Position numbers and translations under genes: made by a program
Part shown: positions 14,980-23,892 of the stretch, piece by piece
Layout: every line of letters begins with the position of its first letter
How positions within the stretch are numbered: position 1 is the stretch's first letter
The notes under the pieces: generated by a model
Databases searched by the model: none
Told to the model about the DNA's origin: nothing
What the model saw: only the letters and a program-made list of their open reading frames with translations
NCBI GenBank assembly: GCA_037142435.1
Contig: JBAXAO010000008.1
Coordinates: 1 to 45,016 of the forward strand
Source: CAIMZW01 sp037142435
Lineage (GTDB): Bacteria > Actinomycetota > Actinomycetes > Nanopelagicales > Nanopelagicaceae
Length of the DNA: 45,016 bases
Direction: 5' to 3'

Positions 14980-16616
14980 TTGATGACCTCCTGCGATCTG
15001 AAGTTGAAGCCTGGATTGCATTAGACCCCGACCCAAAGTCGGCTGCGTTGTTGCGGACATGGTTAGAAAATGGCGAAGAAGAAAAGTTACGCAAATCCTT
15101 TTCTGGGTTTCTCCAATTTGGTACCGCCGGGTTACGCGGACCTATGGGTCCTGGTCCTTCCTGCATGAATCGAGCAGTCGTTTCTCGCGCAGCCGCCGGA
15201 TTATCCGCGTACATGAAAGCCCGAAACTTAAAATCTGTGGTGATCGGACGCGATGCCCGTTATGGCTCTGAAGATTTCACGTTTGAAAGCGCCGAAATAT
15301 TTTCGGGTGCTGGGCTGGATGTATTTATTTTGCCTAGACCACTCCCCACTCCTGTCTTAGCCTTTGCCGTTAACGAACTCCGTCTTGATGCTGGCGTTAT
15401 GGTCACTGCGAGCCACAATCCAAAAGAAGATAATGGCTACAAGGTTTATCTCGGTGGCGACGTGGATGGGGTCCGTTACTACGGTTCTCAAATAGTTCCG
15501 CCCGCCGATACTCAGATAGCAGCTGAGATTGCGGCTATTCAAACTGTTCAACCACGCGGTACCACATGGACTGTTCTAGATGATGGAATCTTTGATGCGT
15601 ATGTAGCGCGAACCATAAAAATTTCAAAGAAATCGTTTAGCAATAAAATTGTCTACAGCGCCATGCATGGCGTCGGAACTGAAACGGTTCAAGCTGTCTT
15701 CAAAGCCGCAGGTTATGCCGCACCAATTCTCGTAACAGAACAATCCTCGCCAGATCCAGATTTTCCAACTGTGCAATTTCCTAACCCCGAAGAGCCAGGG
15801 GCGATCGACTTATCACTCAAAGTCGCTCGCGAAAATGCTGCGGACTTAGTCATCGCCAATGACCCAGATGCCGACCGCTGCGCAGCAGCCGCACTTGATC
15901 CGCATCTTGGTTGGCGAATGCTTCGCGGCGATGAAGTAGGTGCGTTATTGGGCTATTTCATCGCAAGGGAATTACCCGAAACCACAATCGGAAAATCCTT
16001 TGCCAATTCGATCGTTTCCTCCTCCATACTCTCCAAAATCGCGGCTGGGCACGGAATAGAGTTTCACGAAACACTTACTGGTTTTAAATGGTTGGCGAAA
16101 ATACCTAACTTGGGATTTGGCTACGAAGAAGCGCTGGGCTATGCCGTCGATGCACTTTCGGTCAACGACAAAGATGGGGTATCAGCCGCTTTGATGTTGG
16201 CTCAATGCCAAGGAGTACTTGCCGAGCGCGGGATGACGGTCTTGGACTACCTCGATGAGGTCTGGAATAAGTATGGTTTTCATCGCACAGAGCAAATATC
16301 AATTCGAGTTGAAGACTTGGCTCAAGTTGATGTCACTTTGGCGCGACTACGATCAACCAAACCGACAGCCATCGCTGGCTTTGCAGTGACGTTATTTGAA
16401 GATTTACTCGTTCCTTCAGGCAACCTGCCTCCTACAAATGGATTACGTATTTGGTTGGATAATGGAATTCGGATCATCATTAGGCCAAGCGGAACCGAGG
16501 CTAAATTGAAGTGTTACATCGAAGTAGTTCGTCCAGGAGGCTCTCCCGCTGACAAAGCTGAAGCTGAAGAAATGGTTGTCGCCCTGCGCTCCCAACTACT
16601 GAAAGAGCTCTCATGA
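14976..16616 (+). CDS. Alpha-phosphohexomutase superfamily enzyme, probable phosphopentomutase
   Basis: A 546-residue four-domain mutase. Visible motifs are FGTAGLRG near residue 47, TASHNPKEDNGYK with phosphoserine S146, the metal loop DPDADRCAA near residue 307, the sugar loop GYEEALGYAV, and the phosphate loop RPSGTEAKLKCYIE near the C-terminus. Such genes are usually labelled phosphomannomutase, but the long PGM2-like form and its position between PNP and deoC argue that it interconverts (deoxy)ribose-1-phosphate and 5-phosphate; no deoB-type gene is in the cluster. M. tuberculosis has the same neighbours (deoD Rv3307, pmmB Rv3308). It starts at GTG overlapping the PNP stop and ends in ATGA with deoC. 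Specificity is inferred from context. Confidence 0.93.
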   Translation: MIDDLLRSEVEAWIALDPDPKSAALLRTWLENGEEEKLRKSFSGFLQFGTAGLRGPMGPGPSCMNRAVVSRAAAGLSAYMKARNLKSVVIGRDARYGSEDFTFESAEIFSGAGLDVFILPRPLPTPVLAFAVNELRLDAGVMVTASHNPKEDNGYKVYLGGDVDGVRYYGSQIVPPADTQIAAEIAAIQTVQPRGTTWTVLDDGIFDAYVARTIKISKKSFSNKIVYSAMHGVGTETVQAVFKAAGYAAPILVTEQSSPDPDFPTVQFPNPEEPGAIDLSLKVARENAADLVIANDPDADRCAAAALDPHLGWRMLRGDEVGALLGYFIARELPETTIGKSFANSIVSSSILSKIAAGHGIEFHETLTGFKWLAKIPNLGFGYEEALGYAVDALSVNDKDGVSAALMLAQCQGVLAERGMTVLDYLDEVWNKYGFHRTEQISIRVEDLAQVDVTLARLRSTKPTAIAGFAVTLFEDLLVPSGNLPPTNGLRIWLDNGIRIIIRPSGTEAKLKCYIEVVRPGGSPADKAEAEEMVVALRSQLLKELS

Positions 16617-17548
16617 TCGTAGATGGCTCAGAAAGTTCGCTGAAAAGTTTCTTAGCGGGCTTGCCTGGCGTTGATCAAGTGGGCGCCGAGGCTCGTGCTG
16701 CCATGCTGGCCACACGTAGCATTAAAACCACGAGCAAAAATTGGGCGATTGACACTGCTATCTCTATGGTTGACCTGACAACTTTGGAGGGTGCTGATAC
16801 GCCGGGCAAGATCAAAGCGTTATGCAGTAAAGCAGTTCGCCCGGATCCCACAGATCCCAGCGTGCCCAGCGTTGGCGCTGTTTGCGTCTACAACGACATG
16901 GTGAAGATTGCGCGAACGCATTTGGACTCCATTGGTGGGAAACATATTCCAGTTGCAGCAGTATCTACCGCCTTCCCATCCGGACGAGCTTCACTCGCCG
17001 TGAAAAAGCAAGATACCCAGGATGCTCTCGATAACGGAGCCGGAGAAATCGATATGGTGATTGATCGTGGCGCCTTTCTTTCCGGCCAACTCGGTCAAGT
17101 CTTCGATGAAATTGTCTTGATTAAAGAGCTCTGTGGCGAACGCGCACATCTCAAGGTGATCTTTGAAACCGGCGAACTCGTCACCTATGACAACGTACGC
17201 AAAGCTTCCTATTTAGCTATGTTGGCCGGAGCCGATTTCATCAAGACCAGCACCGGCAAAATTTCCCCGGCAGCAACCGCGCCCGTTGTGCTTGTGATGT
17301 TGGAAGCGGTACGGGATTACTTCGCCATGACCGGAAAGCGCATCGGCGTGAAACCTGCTGGCGGTATCCGCAACACCAAAGACGCTATCAAGCAATTGGT
17401 GTTGGTCAATGAAACCGCCGGTCCAGAATGGCTCAACCCCGGGCTATTTCGAATTGGTGCTAGCGCTCTACTCAATGATCTCCTTATGCAAAGAATGAAA
17501 ATGCGCGATGGTTACTACGCAAGTCCTACTTACGTCACACTGGATTAA
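16613..17548 (+). CDS. deoC: Deoxyribose-phosphate aldolase
   Basis: Class I aldolase that splits 2-deoxyribose-5-phosphate into glyceraldehyde-3-phosphate and acetaldehyde. The TIM-barrel motifs are clear: DLTTLEGADTPGKI near residue 50, EIDMVIDRGAF, KVIFETGEL, and FIKTSTGK with Schiff-base lysine K211, then KPAGGIRNTKDA. At 311 residues it is longer than the approximately 260 of E. coli DeoC because of about 40 extra N-terminal residues; many actinobacterial forms are similarly long. It overlaps the mutase stop (ATGA) and the ALDH start (TAATG), so the whole unit is translated as a chain. Confidence 0.96.
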   Translation: MIVDGSESSLKSFLAGLPGVDQVGAEARAAMLATRSIKTTSKNWAIDTAISMVDLTTLEGADTPGKIKALCSKAVRPDPTDPSVPSVGAVCVYNDMVKIARTHLDSIGGKHIPVAAVSTAFPSGRASLAVKKQDTQDALDNGAGEIDMVIDRGAFLSGQLGQVFDEIVLIKELCGERAHLKVIFETGELVTYDNVRKASYLAMLAGADFIKTSTGKISPAATAPVVLVMLEAVRDYFAMTGKRIGVKPAGGIRNTKDAIKQLVLVNETAGPEWLNPGLFRIGASALLNDLLMQRMKMRDGYYASPTYVTLD

Positions 17549-19005
17549 TGGAAAGCAAAGAGATGACTAATTTCGAGTACGCACCAGCGCTAGAGTCCAC
17601 CGCCATTTTAGATATCGCTTCGCAATATCGGCTCTTTATCAACGGCAAATTCGTCGATCCCAAGACAACACAGTACTTTCAGACCATCAACCCAGCCAAC
17701 GAACAAGTCATTTCGCAAGTTGCCTTCGCCGGCGAGGCTGATGTTGATGATGCAGTAAAAGCAGCAAGGAATGCCTACGAGAAGAGCTGGTCAAAGTTAT
17801 CGGCTGCCGAGCGCGGCAAATACCTCTTCCGCATCGCCCGAATTCTTCAAGAACGTGCCCGTGAATTTGCCGTCCTGGAAACACTTGATAACGGCAAGCC
17901 CATCCGCGAATCGCGCGATGTCGATGTTCCGCTCGCGGCAGCTCACTTTTTCTATCACGCGGGCTGGTCAGATAAATTGAAATACGCCGGGCTTGGCAAT
18001 GATCCAAAACCTCACGGAGTCGTCGGACAGATCATCCCGTGGAATTTCCCGCTTTTGATGTTGGCCTGGAAAGTTGCACCAGCACTTGCCACCGGAAACA
18101 CCGTCGTTCTTAAACCCGCCGAGACAACTCCGATGACGGCTCTTCTTTTCGCAGAAGTTTGCCAGCAAGCGGATTTGCCTGCAGGTGTTGTCAATATCGT
18201 GACTGGTGATGGGTCAACCGGATCCTTTCTCGTCAATCACCCTGACGTAGACAAGATCGCTTTCACTGGATCTACCAGCGTGGGCAAGGCCATCGCGCGC
18301 GCAGTATCTGGCACCAAGAAGAGCGTGACTCTCGAACTTGGTGGCAAGGCTGCCAATATCGTTTTTGAAGATGCTGCTATCGATGAAACTGTTGAAGGAA
18401 TTGTTAACGGAATTTTCTTCAACCAAGGTCACGTATGCTGCGCTGGCTCTCGGTTATTGATACAAGAAAATATTCAAGACGAGGTTTTGGAAAAATTGAA
18501 GCGACGAATGGCCTCGATTCGCGTGGGCGATCCGCTGGATAAGAACACCGATCTTGGAGCTATCAACAGCGCCGAACAACTATCAAGAATTACAGAATTA
18601 TCAGCCTCAGGTGATCTCGAAGGAGCCCAACGTTGGTCACCGCAATGCGACCTTCCCACGGCCGGATTTTGGTATCCCCCAACAATTTTTACGGGCGTGA
18701 CTCAAGCGCATCGAATTGCGCGAGAAGAAATTTTCGGACCAGTACTTTCTGTCCTGACTTTTCGCACGCCGCAAGAAGCGATCGAGAAGGCTAATAACAC
18801 CCCTTATGGACTTTCCGCGGGAATCTGGAGTGAGAAAGGTTCTCGAATTCTTTGGGCGAGCCAGCAACTTCGCGCAGGTGTTATCTGGGCAAATACCTTT
18901 AACAAATTTGATCCTGCCAGCCCATTTGGTGGTTACAAGGAATCCGGATGGGGTCGCGAAGGCGGCCGACATGGCCTCTCTGCTTATTTGAAGGGTGAAA
19001 AGTAA
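17548..19005 (+). CDS. Aldehyde dehydrogenase (full-length, catalytic)
   Basis: A 485-residue NAD(P)-dependent aldehyde dehydrogenase. It has the cofactor-binding PWNFPLLMLAWKVAPALATGNTVVLKPAE, FTGSTSVGK, the general base in LELGGKAANIV, the nucleophile Cys297 in NQGHVCCAGSR, and the C-terminal EIFGPVLSV and PFGGYKESGWGREGG. Translation from TAATG with deoC makes it very likely that it oxidises the acetaldehyde released by DeoC, giving acetate; a CoA-acylating reaction is less likely because the motifs are those of hydrolytic ALDHs. It abuts a shorter ALDH-like gene. Confidence 0.95.
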   Translation: MESKEMTNFEYAPALESTAILDIASQYRLFINGKFVDPKTTQYFQTINPANEQVISQVAFAGEADVDDAVKAARNAYEKSWSKLSAAERGKYLFRIARILQERAREFAVLETLDNGKPIRESRDVDVPLAAAHFFYHAGWSDKLKYAGLGNDPKPHGVVGQIIPWNFPLLMLAWKVAPALATGNTVVLKPAETTPMTALLFAEVCQQADLPAGVVNIVTGDGSTGSFLVNHPDVDKIAFTGSTSVGKAIARAVSGTKKSVTLELGGKAANIVFEDAAIDETVEGIVNGIFFNQGHVCCAGSRLLIQENIQDEVLEKLKRRMASIRVGDPLDKNTDLGAINSAEQLSRITELSASGDLEGAQRWSPQCDLPTAGFWYPPTIFTGVTQAHRIAREEIFGPVLSVLTFRTPQEAIEKANNTPYGLSAGIWSEKGSRILWASQQLRAGVIWANTFNKFDPASPFGGYKESGWGREGGRHGLSAYLKGEK

Positions 19006-19845
19006 ATGCGTGTAGATGTGAAGAAGACCTACAAGCTTTATATCGGCGGAGCTTTCCCCCGCTCCGAATCCGGCCGGGTCTATGAACTTAAGGACTCCAA
19101 AGGAGAATTCCTTGCTAACCCTTGCCAAGCATCGCGCAAGGATTTTCGGGACGCCGTAGTTAGCGCACGCAGCGCCGTCACCGGTTGGAACAAAGCCACT
19201 GCTTATAACAGGGGACAGATCCTCTATCGTGTTGCTGAAATTTTAGAAGGCCGCACTTTTCAGTTTGCCGAAGAGATTGTCGCCATGGAGGGCGTTAACT
19301 TCAAGGAAGCGAAGGCTCAAGTTGAAGCGGCGATTGATTGCTGGGTTTGGTACGCGGGCTGGTGCGACAAGATCGCATCGGTTAGCGGTTCCACTAACTC
19401 TGTTTCCGGCCCTTACTACAATTTCACCGTTCCAGAAAATCTGGGCGTTGTGACGGTATTTGCTGATCAAAAGAGTTCACTGCTTGGACTCGTGGCGGGA
19501 TTGGCTGCCGTCCTGGCAGGCGGAAACACCGCCATCGTTATTGCCAGCGAAAAGTATCCGCTCTCTGCCATCACCCTCAGCGAAGTTCTTGCTACCAGTG
19601 ATGTGCCAGCAGGAGTCGTCAATATTCTGACTGGATACAGTGCTGAACTGGCTCCCTGGGTAGGGGCTCACATGGATGTCGATGGCATAGATGTCTCTGG
19701 TCTCTCCAAAAAAACTGAGGAAGAAGTTCGGCTTGCTGGTGCTGAAAACCTCAAGCGGATTCATCGCTTTAACCAGTTTCAATCCTTGGGGAGAATTCAA
19801 GCTTTCATGGAGAACAAAACTGTTTGGCACCCCATCGGGGTTTAG
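19006..19845 (+). CDS. Half-length aldehyde dehydrogenase paralogue without catalytic domain
   Basis: A 279-residue protein resembling the first 240 or so residues of ALDHs: YKLYIGGAFPRSESGR, then WNKATAYNRGQILYRVAEILEGR, and VLAGGNTAIVIASEKYPLSAIT, ending after PAGVVNILTGYSAELAPWVGAH. The Rossmann FTGS element, the LELGG glutamate and the catalytic cysteine region are all absent. Instead there is a short charged tail (KKTEEEVRLAGAENLKRIHRF). The frame is intact, starts directly after the catalytic ALDH stop (TAAATG), and ends 2 bp from the convergent add gene, so it looks like a maintained gene, not a decayed remnant. It may form hetero-oligomers with the neighbour; no enzymatic activity is expected. 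Confidence 0.88.
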   Translation: MRVDVKKTYKLYIGGAFPRSESGRVYELKDSKGEFLANPCQASRKDFRDAVVSARSAVTGWNKATAYNRGQILYRVAEILEGRTFQFAEEIVAMEGVNFKEAKAQVEAAIDCWVWYAGWCDKIASVSGSTNSVSGPYYNFTVPENLGVVTVFADQKSSLLGLVAGLAAVLAGGNTAIVIASEKYPLSAITLSEVLATSDVPAGVVNILTGYSAELAPWVGAHMDVDGIDVSGLSKKTEEEVRLAGAENLKRIHRFNQFQSLGRIQAFMENKTVWHPIGV

Positions 19846-19847
19846 TT

Positions 19848-20942
19848 TTATTCTTCTGAAACCGCTAGATACCCCGGCTTTACAACATGTTCGATAATTG
19901 CCAGGCGCTCTTCAAATGGGATAAATGCGCTCTTGAGCGCGTTGATAGTTACGCGTTGCAAATCCAAAAGCGTCCAGTCGAAGGCCTTTACTACTTCATT
20001 CATTTCATGAGTCATGGAGGTTCGACTCATCAAACGATTGTCAGTATTAATCGTGACTCGAAAGCGTAATTTTGCCAGCGCTCCAATGGGGTGAGTCCCG
20101 ATTGAAGAAGCTGCTCCAGTTTGTAAATTGGACGAAGGGCAAAGTTCGAGCGGAATGCGACGATCGCGTACGTAGGAAGCCAGACGTCCTAGTTTTGGCG
20201 TAGCTCCTGAAAGATCAATATCTTCAATGATTCGAACGCCATGGCCCAGCCGCTCGGCGCCACACATTTGTATCGCTTGCCAAATTGAGGGCAATCCAAA
20301 CGCTTCTCCGGCATGAATTGTGAAGTGGGCATTTTCCTGGCGTAAGTAATCAAACGCATCTTGCTGTTTTGTTGGTGGAAAGCCATCTTCAGGTCCAGCA
20401 ATATCAAAGCCAATGACACCTCGATCACGGTATTCAACGACTTTCTCGGCAATGAGTTGGGCATGATCATTCTGGCGGAGTGCGCACAAAAGCGACTCCA
20501 CGCGAATGTTCATTCCTTCTTCGCGCGCAATGGCCATTCCTTGGCGATAACCTTCAGTGGTCGCTTCGATTACTTGATTAAGGGTAAGTCCTTCGCGAGT
20601 GAAAAGCTCGGGGGCTCCGCGAACTTCTGCGTAAACCACACCATCACGAGCAAGATCGATCGCACATTCGCGAGCAACCCGAATAATGGATTCTTCAGTT
20701 TGCATTACCGCGATGGTGTGATCAAAAGTTTCTAGGTATCTGACCAAAGAACCCGAATCGCAGGCCTCCTGAAACCAATTTCCTAACTGGATTGGATCGT
20801 GAGTTGGTAGCGCCTTGTAACCAATGGATTCAGCGATTTCGATAATTGTTTCAGGGCGCAAGCCACCGTCGAGATGGTCATGAAGAAGCGCTTTTGGAAC
20901 TTTCTTGATTTGATCCAGCGTCGGAATGGAATTTAATGACAT
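19848..20942 (-). CDS. add: Adenosine deaminase
   Basis: Zn-dependent deamination of (deoxy)adenosine to (deoxy)inosine, feeding the PNP reaction. The 364-residue TIM-barrel enzyme shows the metal motif HDHLDGGLRPETI near residue 25, FDIAGPEDGFPP, the catalytic IHAGEAFG near residue 213, GHGVRI, LELCPSSN, and INTDNR, which replaces the more usual NTDDP and is, as I recall, common in actinobacterial forms. ATG 20942 lies 1 nt beyond the deoA stop with GAAGG inside the deoA end as its Shine-Dalgarno; a TTG at 20954 is possible but weaker. Last gene of the bmp-nup-cdd-deoA-add unit. M. tuberculosis also has add-deoA-cdd (Rv3313c-3315c). Confidence 0.95.
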   Translation of the reverse strand: MSLNSIPTLDQIKKVPKALLHDHLDGGLRPETIIEIAESIGYKALPTHDPIQLGNWFQEACDSGSLVRYLETFDHTIAVMQTEESIIRVARECAIDLARDGVVYAEVRGAPELFTREGLTLNQVIEATTEGYRQGMAIAREEGMNIRVESLLCALRQNDHAQLIAEKVVEYRDRGVIGFDIAGPEDGFPPTKQQDAFDYLRQENAHFTIHAGEAFGLPSIWQAIQMCGAERLGHGVRIIEDIDLSGATPKLGRLASYVRDRRIPLELCPSSNLQTGAASSIGTHPIGALAKLRFRVTINTDNRLMSRTSMTHEMNEVVKAFDWTLLDLQRVTINALKSAFIPFEERLAIIEHVVKPGYLAVSEE

Positions 20943-20943
20943 T

Positions 20944-22239
20944 TCAACCTTCAATTCGATCGACGATAAGGGGAAGGCGTTCTACTTTCTCGCCCGTACT
21001 GCTAATTCGAAGTGCGCCATCGAGTGCTTCCAGTGCGCGTTCAAATCGATCAGATTCATCTGTATGTAAAGTAAATATTTTTTGGCCAGCCTTCACCATT
21101 TCACCGGGTTTGGCATGCATCTCAATTCCGGCACCCGCCTGAACTTTCTCACCTTGTCGAGATCGTCCCGCACCTAGCCGCCAGGCAGCAACACCCACCT
21201 TCATGGCATCCATTGCAATGAGCTCGCCATCGAGCTCCGCCACAACAACATGATTTTCGGTTGCGACAGGAAGTGGAGCATCGGGATTTCCGCCCTGAGC
21301 CGAAATCATGCGGCGCCAATGGTCCATGGCCTGGCCATTTTTCAAGGCATCGGCTGGGTCCAAAATGTTCTTCACACCAGCTGCCTGCAACATCTCGCGC
21401 GCCAATATGACGGTGAGCTCGACGATATCGGCTGGTCCGCCGCCTGCCAGAACTTCTACCGATTCCCGAACTTCAAGGGCATTTCCAGCGGTTAGTCCCA
21501 AGGGAACGTCCATGGCCGTGACCAGCGCCAAGGTCTTTACGCCTGCTCTGGTACCAAGTTCGACCATGGTGCGCGCCAGGGTGCGAGCGCGCTCTGGATC
21601 GCTCATGAAGGCTCCTGAGCCCGTTTTAACGTCTAAAACCAGGGCACCCGTGCCTTCGGCGATCTTCTTGCTCATGATCGAGGAGGCAATTAAAGGTATT
21701 GCTTCAACCGTGGCTGTGACATCGCGCAGGGCATAAAGCTTCTTATCGGCCGGAGCTAATCCGGCCCCGGCGGCGCAAATGACGGCGCCGGTGTCCTGGA
21801 GGACTTTGAGCATTTCGGCATTAGAAAGGCTGGCCCGCCAACCTGGGATGGATTCCAATTTGTCGAGAGTGCCGCCGGTGTGACCCAAGCCGCGACCGGA
21901 TAACTGGGGTACGGCAGCGCCACATGCAGCAACAAGTGGAGCAAGCGGAAGGGTGATCTTGTCCCCGACTCCACCAGTGGAATGTTTATCGACAGTTGGC
22001 CGATCCAGAGCCGACCACTCCATTCGCTCGCCACTATTGATCATGGCATCAGTCCATCTAGAGATTTCACGTGAATTCATGCCGTTGAGCAAGATTGCCA
22101 TAAGTAAGGCCGACATCTGTTCGTCGGCAACTACGCCACGGGTATACGCATCAACGATCCAATCAATCTGATCATTTGTGAGTTCGTACTTGTCGCGCTT
22201 AGCCGCAATAATTTCAACTGCAGCGAATAATTCAGCCAC
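20944..22239 (-). CDS. deoA: Thymidine / pyrimidine-nucleoside phosphorylase
   Basis: Phosphorolysis of thymidine and (deoxy)uridine to base and (deoxy)ribose-1-phosphate. The 431 residues contain the signature SGRGLGHTGGTLDKLESIPG near residue 105, the phosphate site DKHSTGGVGDK near residue 85, and the C-terminal pyrimidine nucleoside phosphorylase domain (RLGAGRSRQGEKVQAGAGIEMHAKPGE). Start GTG 22239 overlaps the cdd stop by 8 nt (GTGGCTGA). It receives the uridine and deoxyuridine made by Cdd and delivers deoxyribose-1-phosphate to the mutase and DeoC encoded by the convergent operon. Confidence 0.96.
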   Translation of the reverse strand: MAELFAAVEIIAAKRDKYELTNDQIDWIVDAYTRGVVADEQMSALLMAILLNGMNSREISRWTDAMINSGERMEWSALDRPTVDKHSTGGVGDKITLPLAPLVAACGAAVPQLSGRGLGHTGGTLDKLESIPGWRASLSNAEMLKVLQDTGAVICAAGAGLAPADKKLYALRDVTATVEAIPLIASSIMSKKIAEGTGALVLDVKTGSGAFMSDPERARTLARTMVELGTRAGVKTLALVTAMDVPLGLTAGNALEVRESVEVLAGGGPADIVELTVILAREMLQAAGVKNILDPADALKNGQAMDHWRRMISAQGGNPDAPLPVATENHVVVAELDGELIAMDAMKVGVAAWRLGAGRSRQGEKVQAGAGIEMHAKPGEMVKAGQKIFTLHTDESDRFERALEALDGALRISSTGEKVERLPLIVDRIEG

Positions 22240-22636
22240 GTGGGTGAACTCCTAAATCTTCTGGGCCGAAAGCCCAAGGTAAAAGTACGGACATTGGTGT
22301 GGGGCCATCTGGCGTCATAAAGAGCAGATCATTTCCGCCATGTTCAAAGAGTAATTGCCGACAACGCCCGCAGGGAGAGAGGAAATTTCCAGCGGCATCA
22401 ACGCACACGGCTGCTATTAACCTGCCGCCACCTGTTGATGTTAATTGAGAAACCAAACCGCATTCAGCGCAGAGACCTAAGCCATAGCTTGCATTTTCGA
22501 CATTGCAACCTTCGACAATGCGACCGTCATCGACGAGTGCTGCCACGCCTACTGGAAACTTCGAATAAGGTGCGTAAGCCTTCAACATGATGGATTTAGC
22601 TCGTTCGTGAAGAACTTCCCAATCAATCTCTTTCAT
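22232..22636 (-). CDS. cdd: Cytidine deaminase
   Basis: Zn-dependent deamination of (deoxy)cytidine to (deoxy)uridine. At 134 residues it is the short tetrameric type. The motif NVENASYGLGLCAECGLV near residue 52 carries zinc Cys and catalytic Glu (CAE), and PCGRCRQLL near residue 90 provides the other two cysteines. The N-terminal YAPYSKFPVG is characteristic. ATG overlaps the upstream permease stop (ATGA), and the gene overlaps deoA by 8 nt, so import and catabolism are translated as one chain. Confidence 0.97.
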   Translation of the reverse strand: MKEIDWEVLHERAKSIMLKAYAPYSKFPVGVAALVDDGRIVEGCNVENASYGLGLCAECGLVSQLTSTGGGRLIAAVCVDAAGNFLSPCGRCRQLLFEHGGNDLLFMTPDGPTPMSVLLPWAFGPEDLGVHPRG

Positions 22637-23892
22637 TTAGACTCGCCGCGATGATAGGCAACACCATCTGCCGCCGGCGCTCGAACTCGGCCGACAAAGC
22701 CAGTCACAGCTATGACTGTTGCTATGTAAGGAGCCATCAACATGAATTCACTGGGGATCGGTGTACCTGTTATTGAAAGTACTCCTTGTAAATTATCGGC
22801 AAATCCGAAGAGCAAGGCAGCAGCAACTGCCCCAAGTGGTGACCAACGACCGAAAATTAGTGCGGCTAGCGCGATAAAGCCTTTACCTGCAGTCATCTCT
22901 TTTCCAAATGCACCTACGGCACCAACAGTGAAATAAGCCCCACCAAGCCCGGCGACGAGTCCAGCGATGATGACATTTCTAAAGCGCATGGCATTTACGT
23001 TAATTCCGACGCTGTCGGCAGCGGTGGGATGTTCGCCAATCGCACGAGTGCGAAGTCCCCATCTTGTCTTAAAGAGAGAGAGGTGAATTATTGCAACAAC
23101 GACATACATCAAATAAACAATGATGGTTTGGTTAAAGAAGATTGGTCCCAAAATTGGAATCTTCCAGAGGATAGGAATTCGAATGGGAGAGAGAATCGGA
23201 CCGGAGTTCCAGGTGTTTTGATAAGGAATCAAAAGACGTTTGTATAAGAAGTCGGTGATTCCGATGACCAAAACGTTAAGAACAAAACCCAAAATGACTT
23301 GATCAATGGAGAACTTAATGGCGAAGGTTGCCAGCAAAAGTGAAATCAGCGCGCCAGCAAGTGGAGCGACCATTAATCCATAGGTTGTGTTGTGCGTGAG
23401 GCTGGCGACTACGCCCGATGCAAATGCACCTGCCAGGAGTTGGCCCTCGATCGCGATATTGATGACGCCAGAGCGTTCGCTGAGAACGCCTGCCATTGAA
23501 CCAAAAATTAATGGCACCGAAAGGAGCAAGGCGCCTTGCAGCAAACCGGTGAACGGGATGAACTTGCCGCTAGCGGCCCAACAAAGAAATGACATCAGCA
23601 GCCCAGCGCCAGTAATCGCACTGGCCAGACGAATCGTCTTGCGACGTCGGAAATTCCAATAACCCAAGCCAGAGCCAACTAGAGCAATCAGGCTAAAAAT
23701 GAGCGAGCCATGCTTGGCGTTCACTACCCACTGATGAACCGCTATCCACTCTTGATCCAGCACGAATCCGAAAGTGACAGGAGCGGTGGACTTTGCCAAG
23801 AAAGCGAATTGCAGGAGCGAACCTAGTGAGAGAACGAACATGACGATAATTCCGCGGAAGCGGCGACGTTCAGCTGCAGATAAGTTTTCCAT
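22633..23892 (-). CDS. Nucleoside ABC transporter permease (NupQ-like)
   Basis: A 419-residue membrane protein of the BPD_transp_2 family, which also holds RbsC and YufQ/NupQ. After two N-terminal hydrophobic segments it carries the conserved block SVPLIFGSMAGVLSERSGVINIAIEGQLLAGA near residue 130, then TGVGINVNAMR-like loop (ADSVGINVNAMRFRN) and AGLVAGLGGAYFTVGAVGAFGKEMTAGKGFIALAALIFG near residue 320. About ten membrane segments are expected. ATG directly follows the TAA of the other permease. With the partner permease, the double ATPase and the BMP binding protein, it makes a nucleoside importer; the downstream cdd-deoA-add genes support this substrate. Confidence 0.92.
   Translation of the reverse strand: MENLSAAERRRFRGIIVMFVLSLGSLLQFAFLAKSTAPVTFGFVLDQEWIAVHQWVVNAKHGSLIFSLIALVGSGLGYWNFRRRKTIRLASAITGAGLLMSFLCWAASGKFIPFTGLLQGALLLSVPLIFGSMAGVLSERSGVINIAIEGQLLAGAFASGVVASLTHNTTYGLMVAPLAGALISLLLATFAIKFSIDQVILGFVLNVLVIGITDFLYKRLLIPYQNTWNSGPILSPIRIPILWKIPILGPIFFNQTIIVYLMYVVVAIIHLSLFKTRWGLRTRAIGEHPTAADSVGINVNAMRFRNVIIAGLVAGLGGAYFTVGAVGAFGKEMTAGKGFIALAALIFGRWSPLGAVAAALLFGFADNLQGVLSITGTPIPSEFMLMAPYIATVIAVTGFVGRVRAPAADGVAYHRGESK

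Noticed and set aside
19006..19845. Pseudogene call for the short ALDH
   Set aside because: The frame is intact, begins immediately after the previous stop, and ends with its own stop 2 bp from the convergent gene; no frameshifted remainder of the catalytic half follows.
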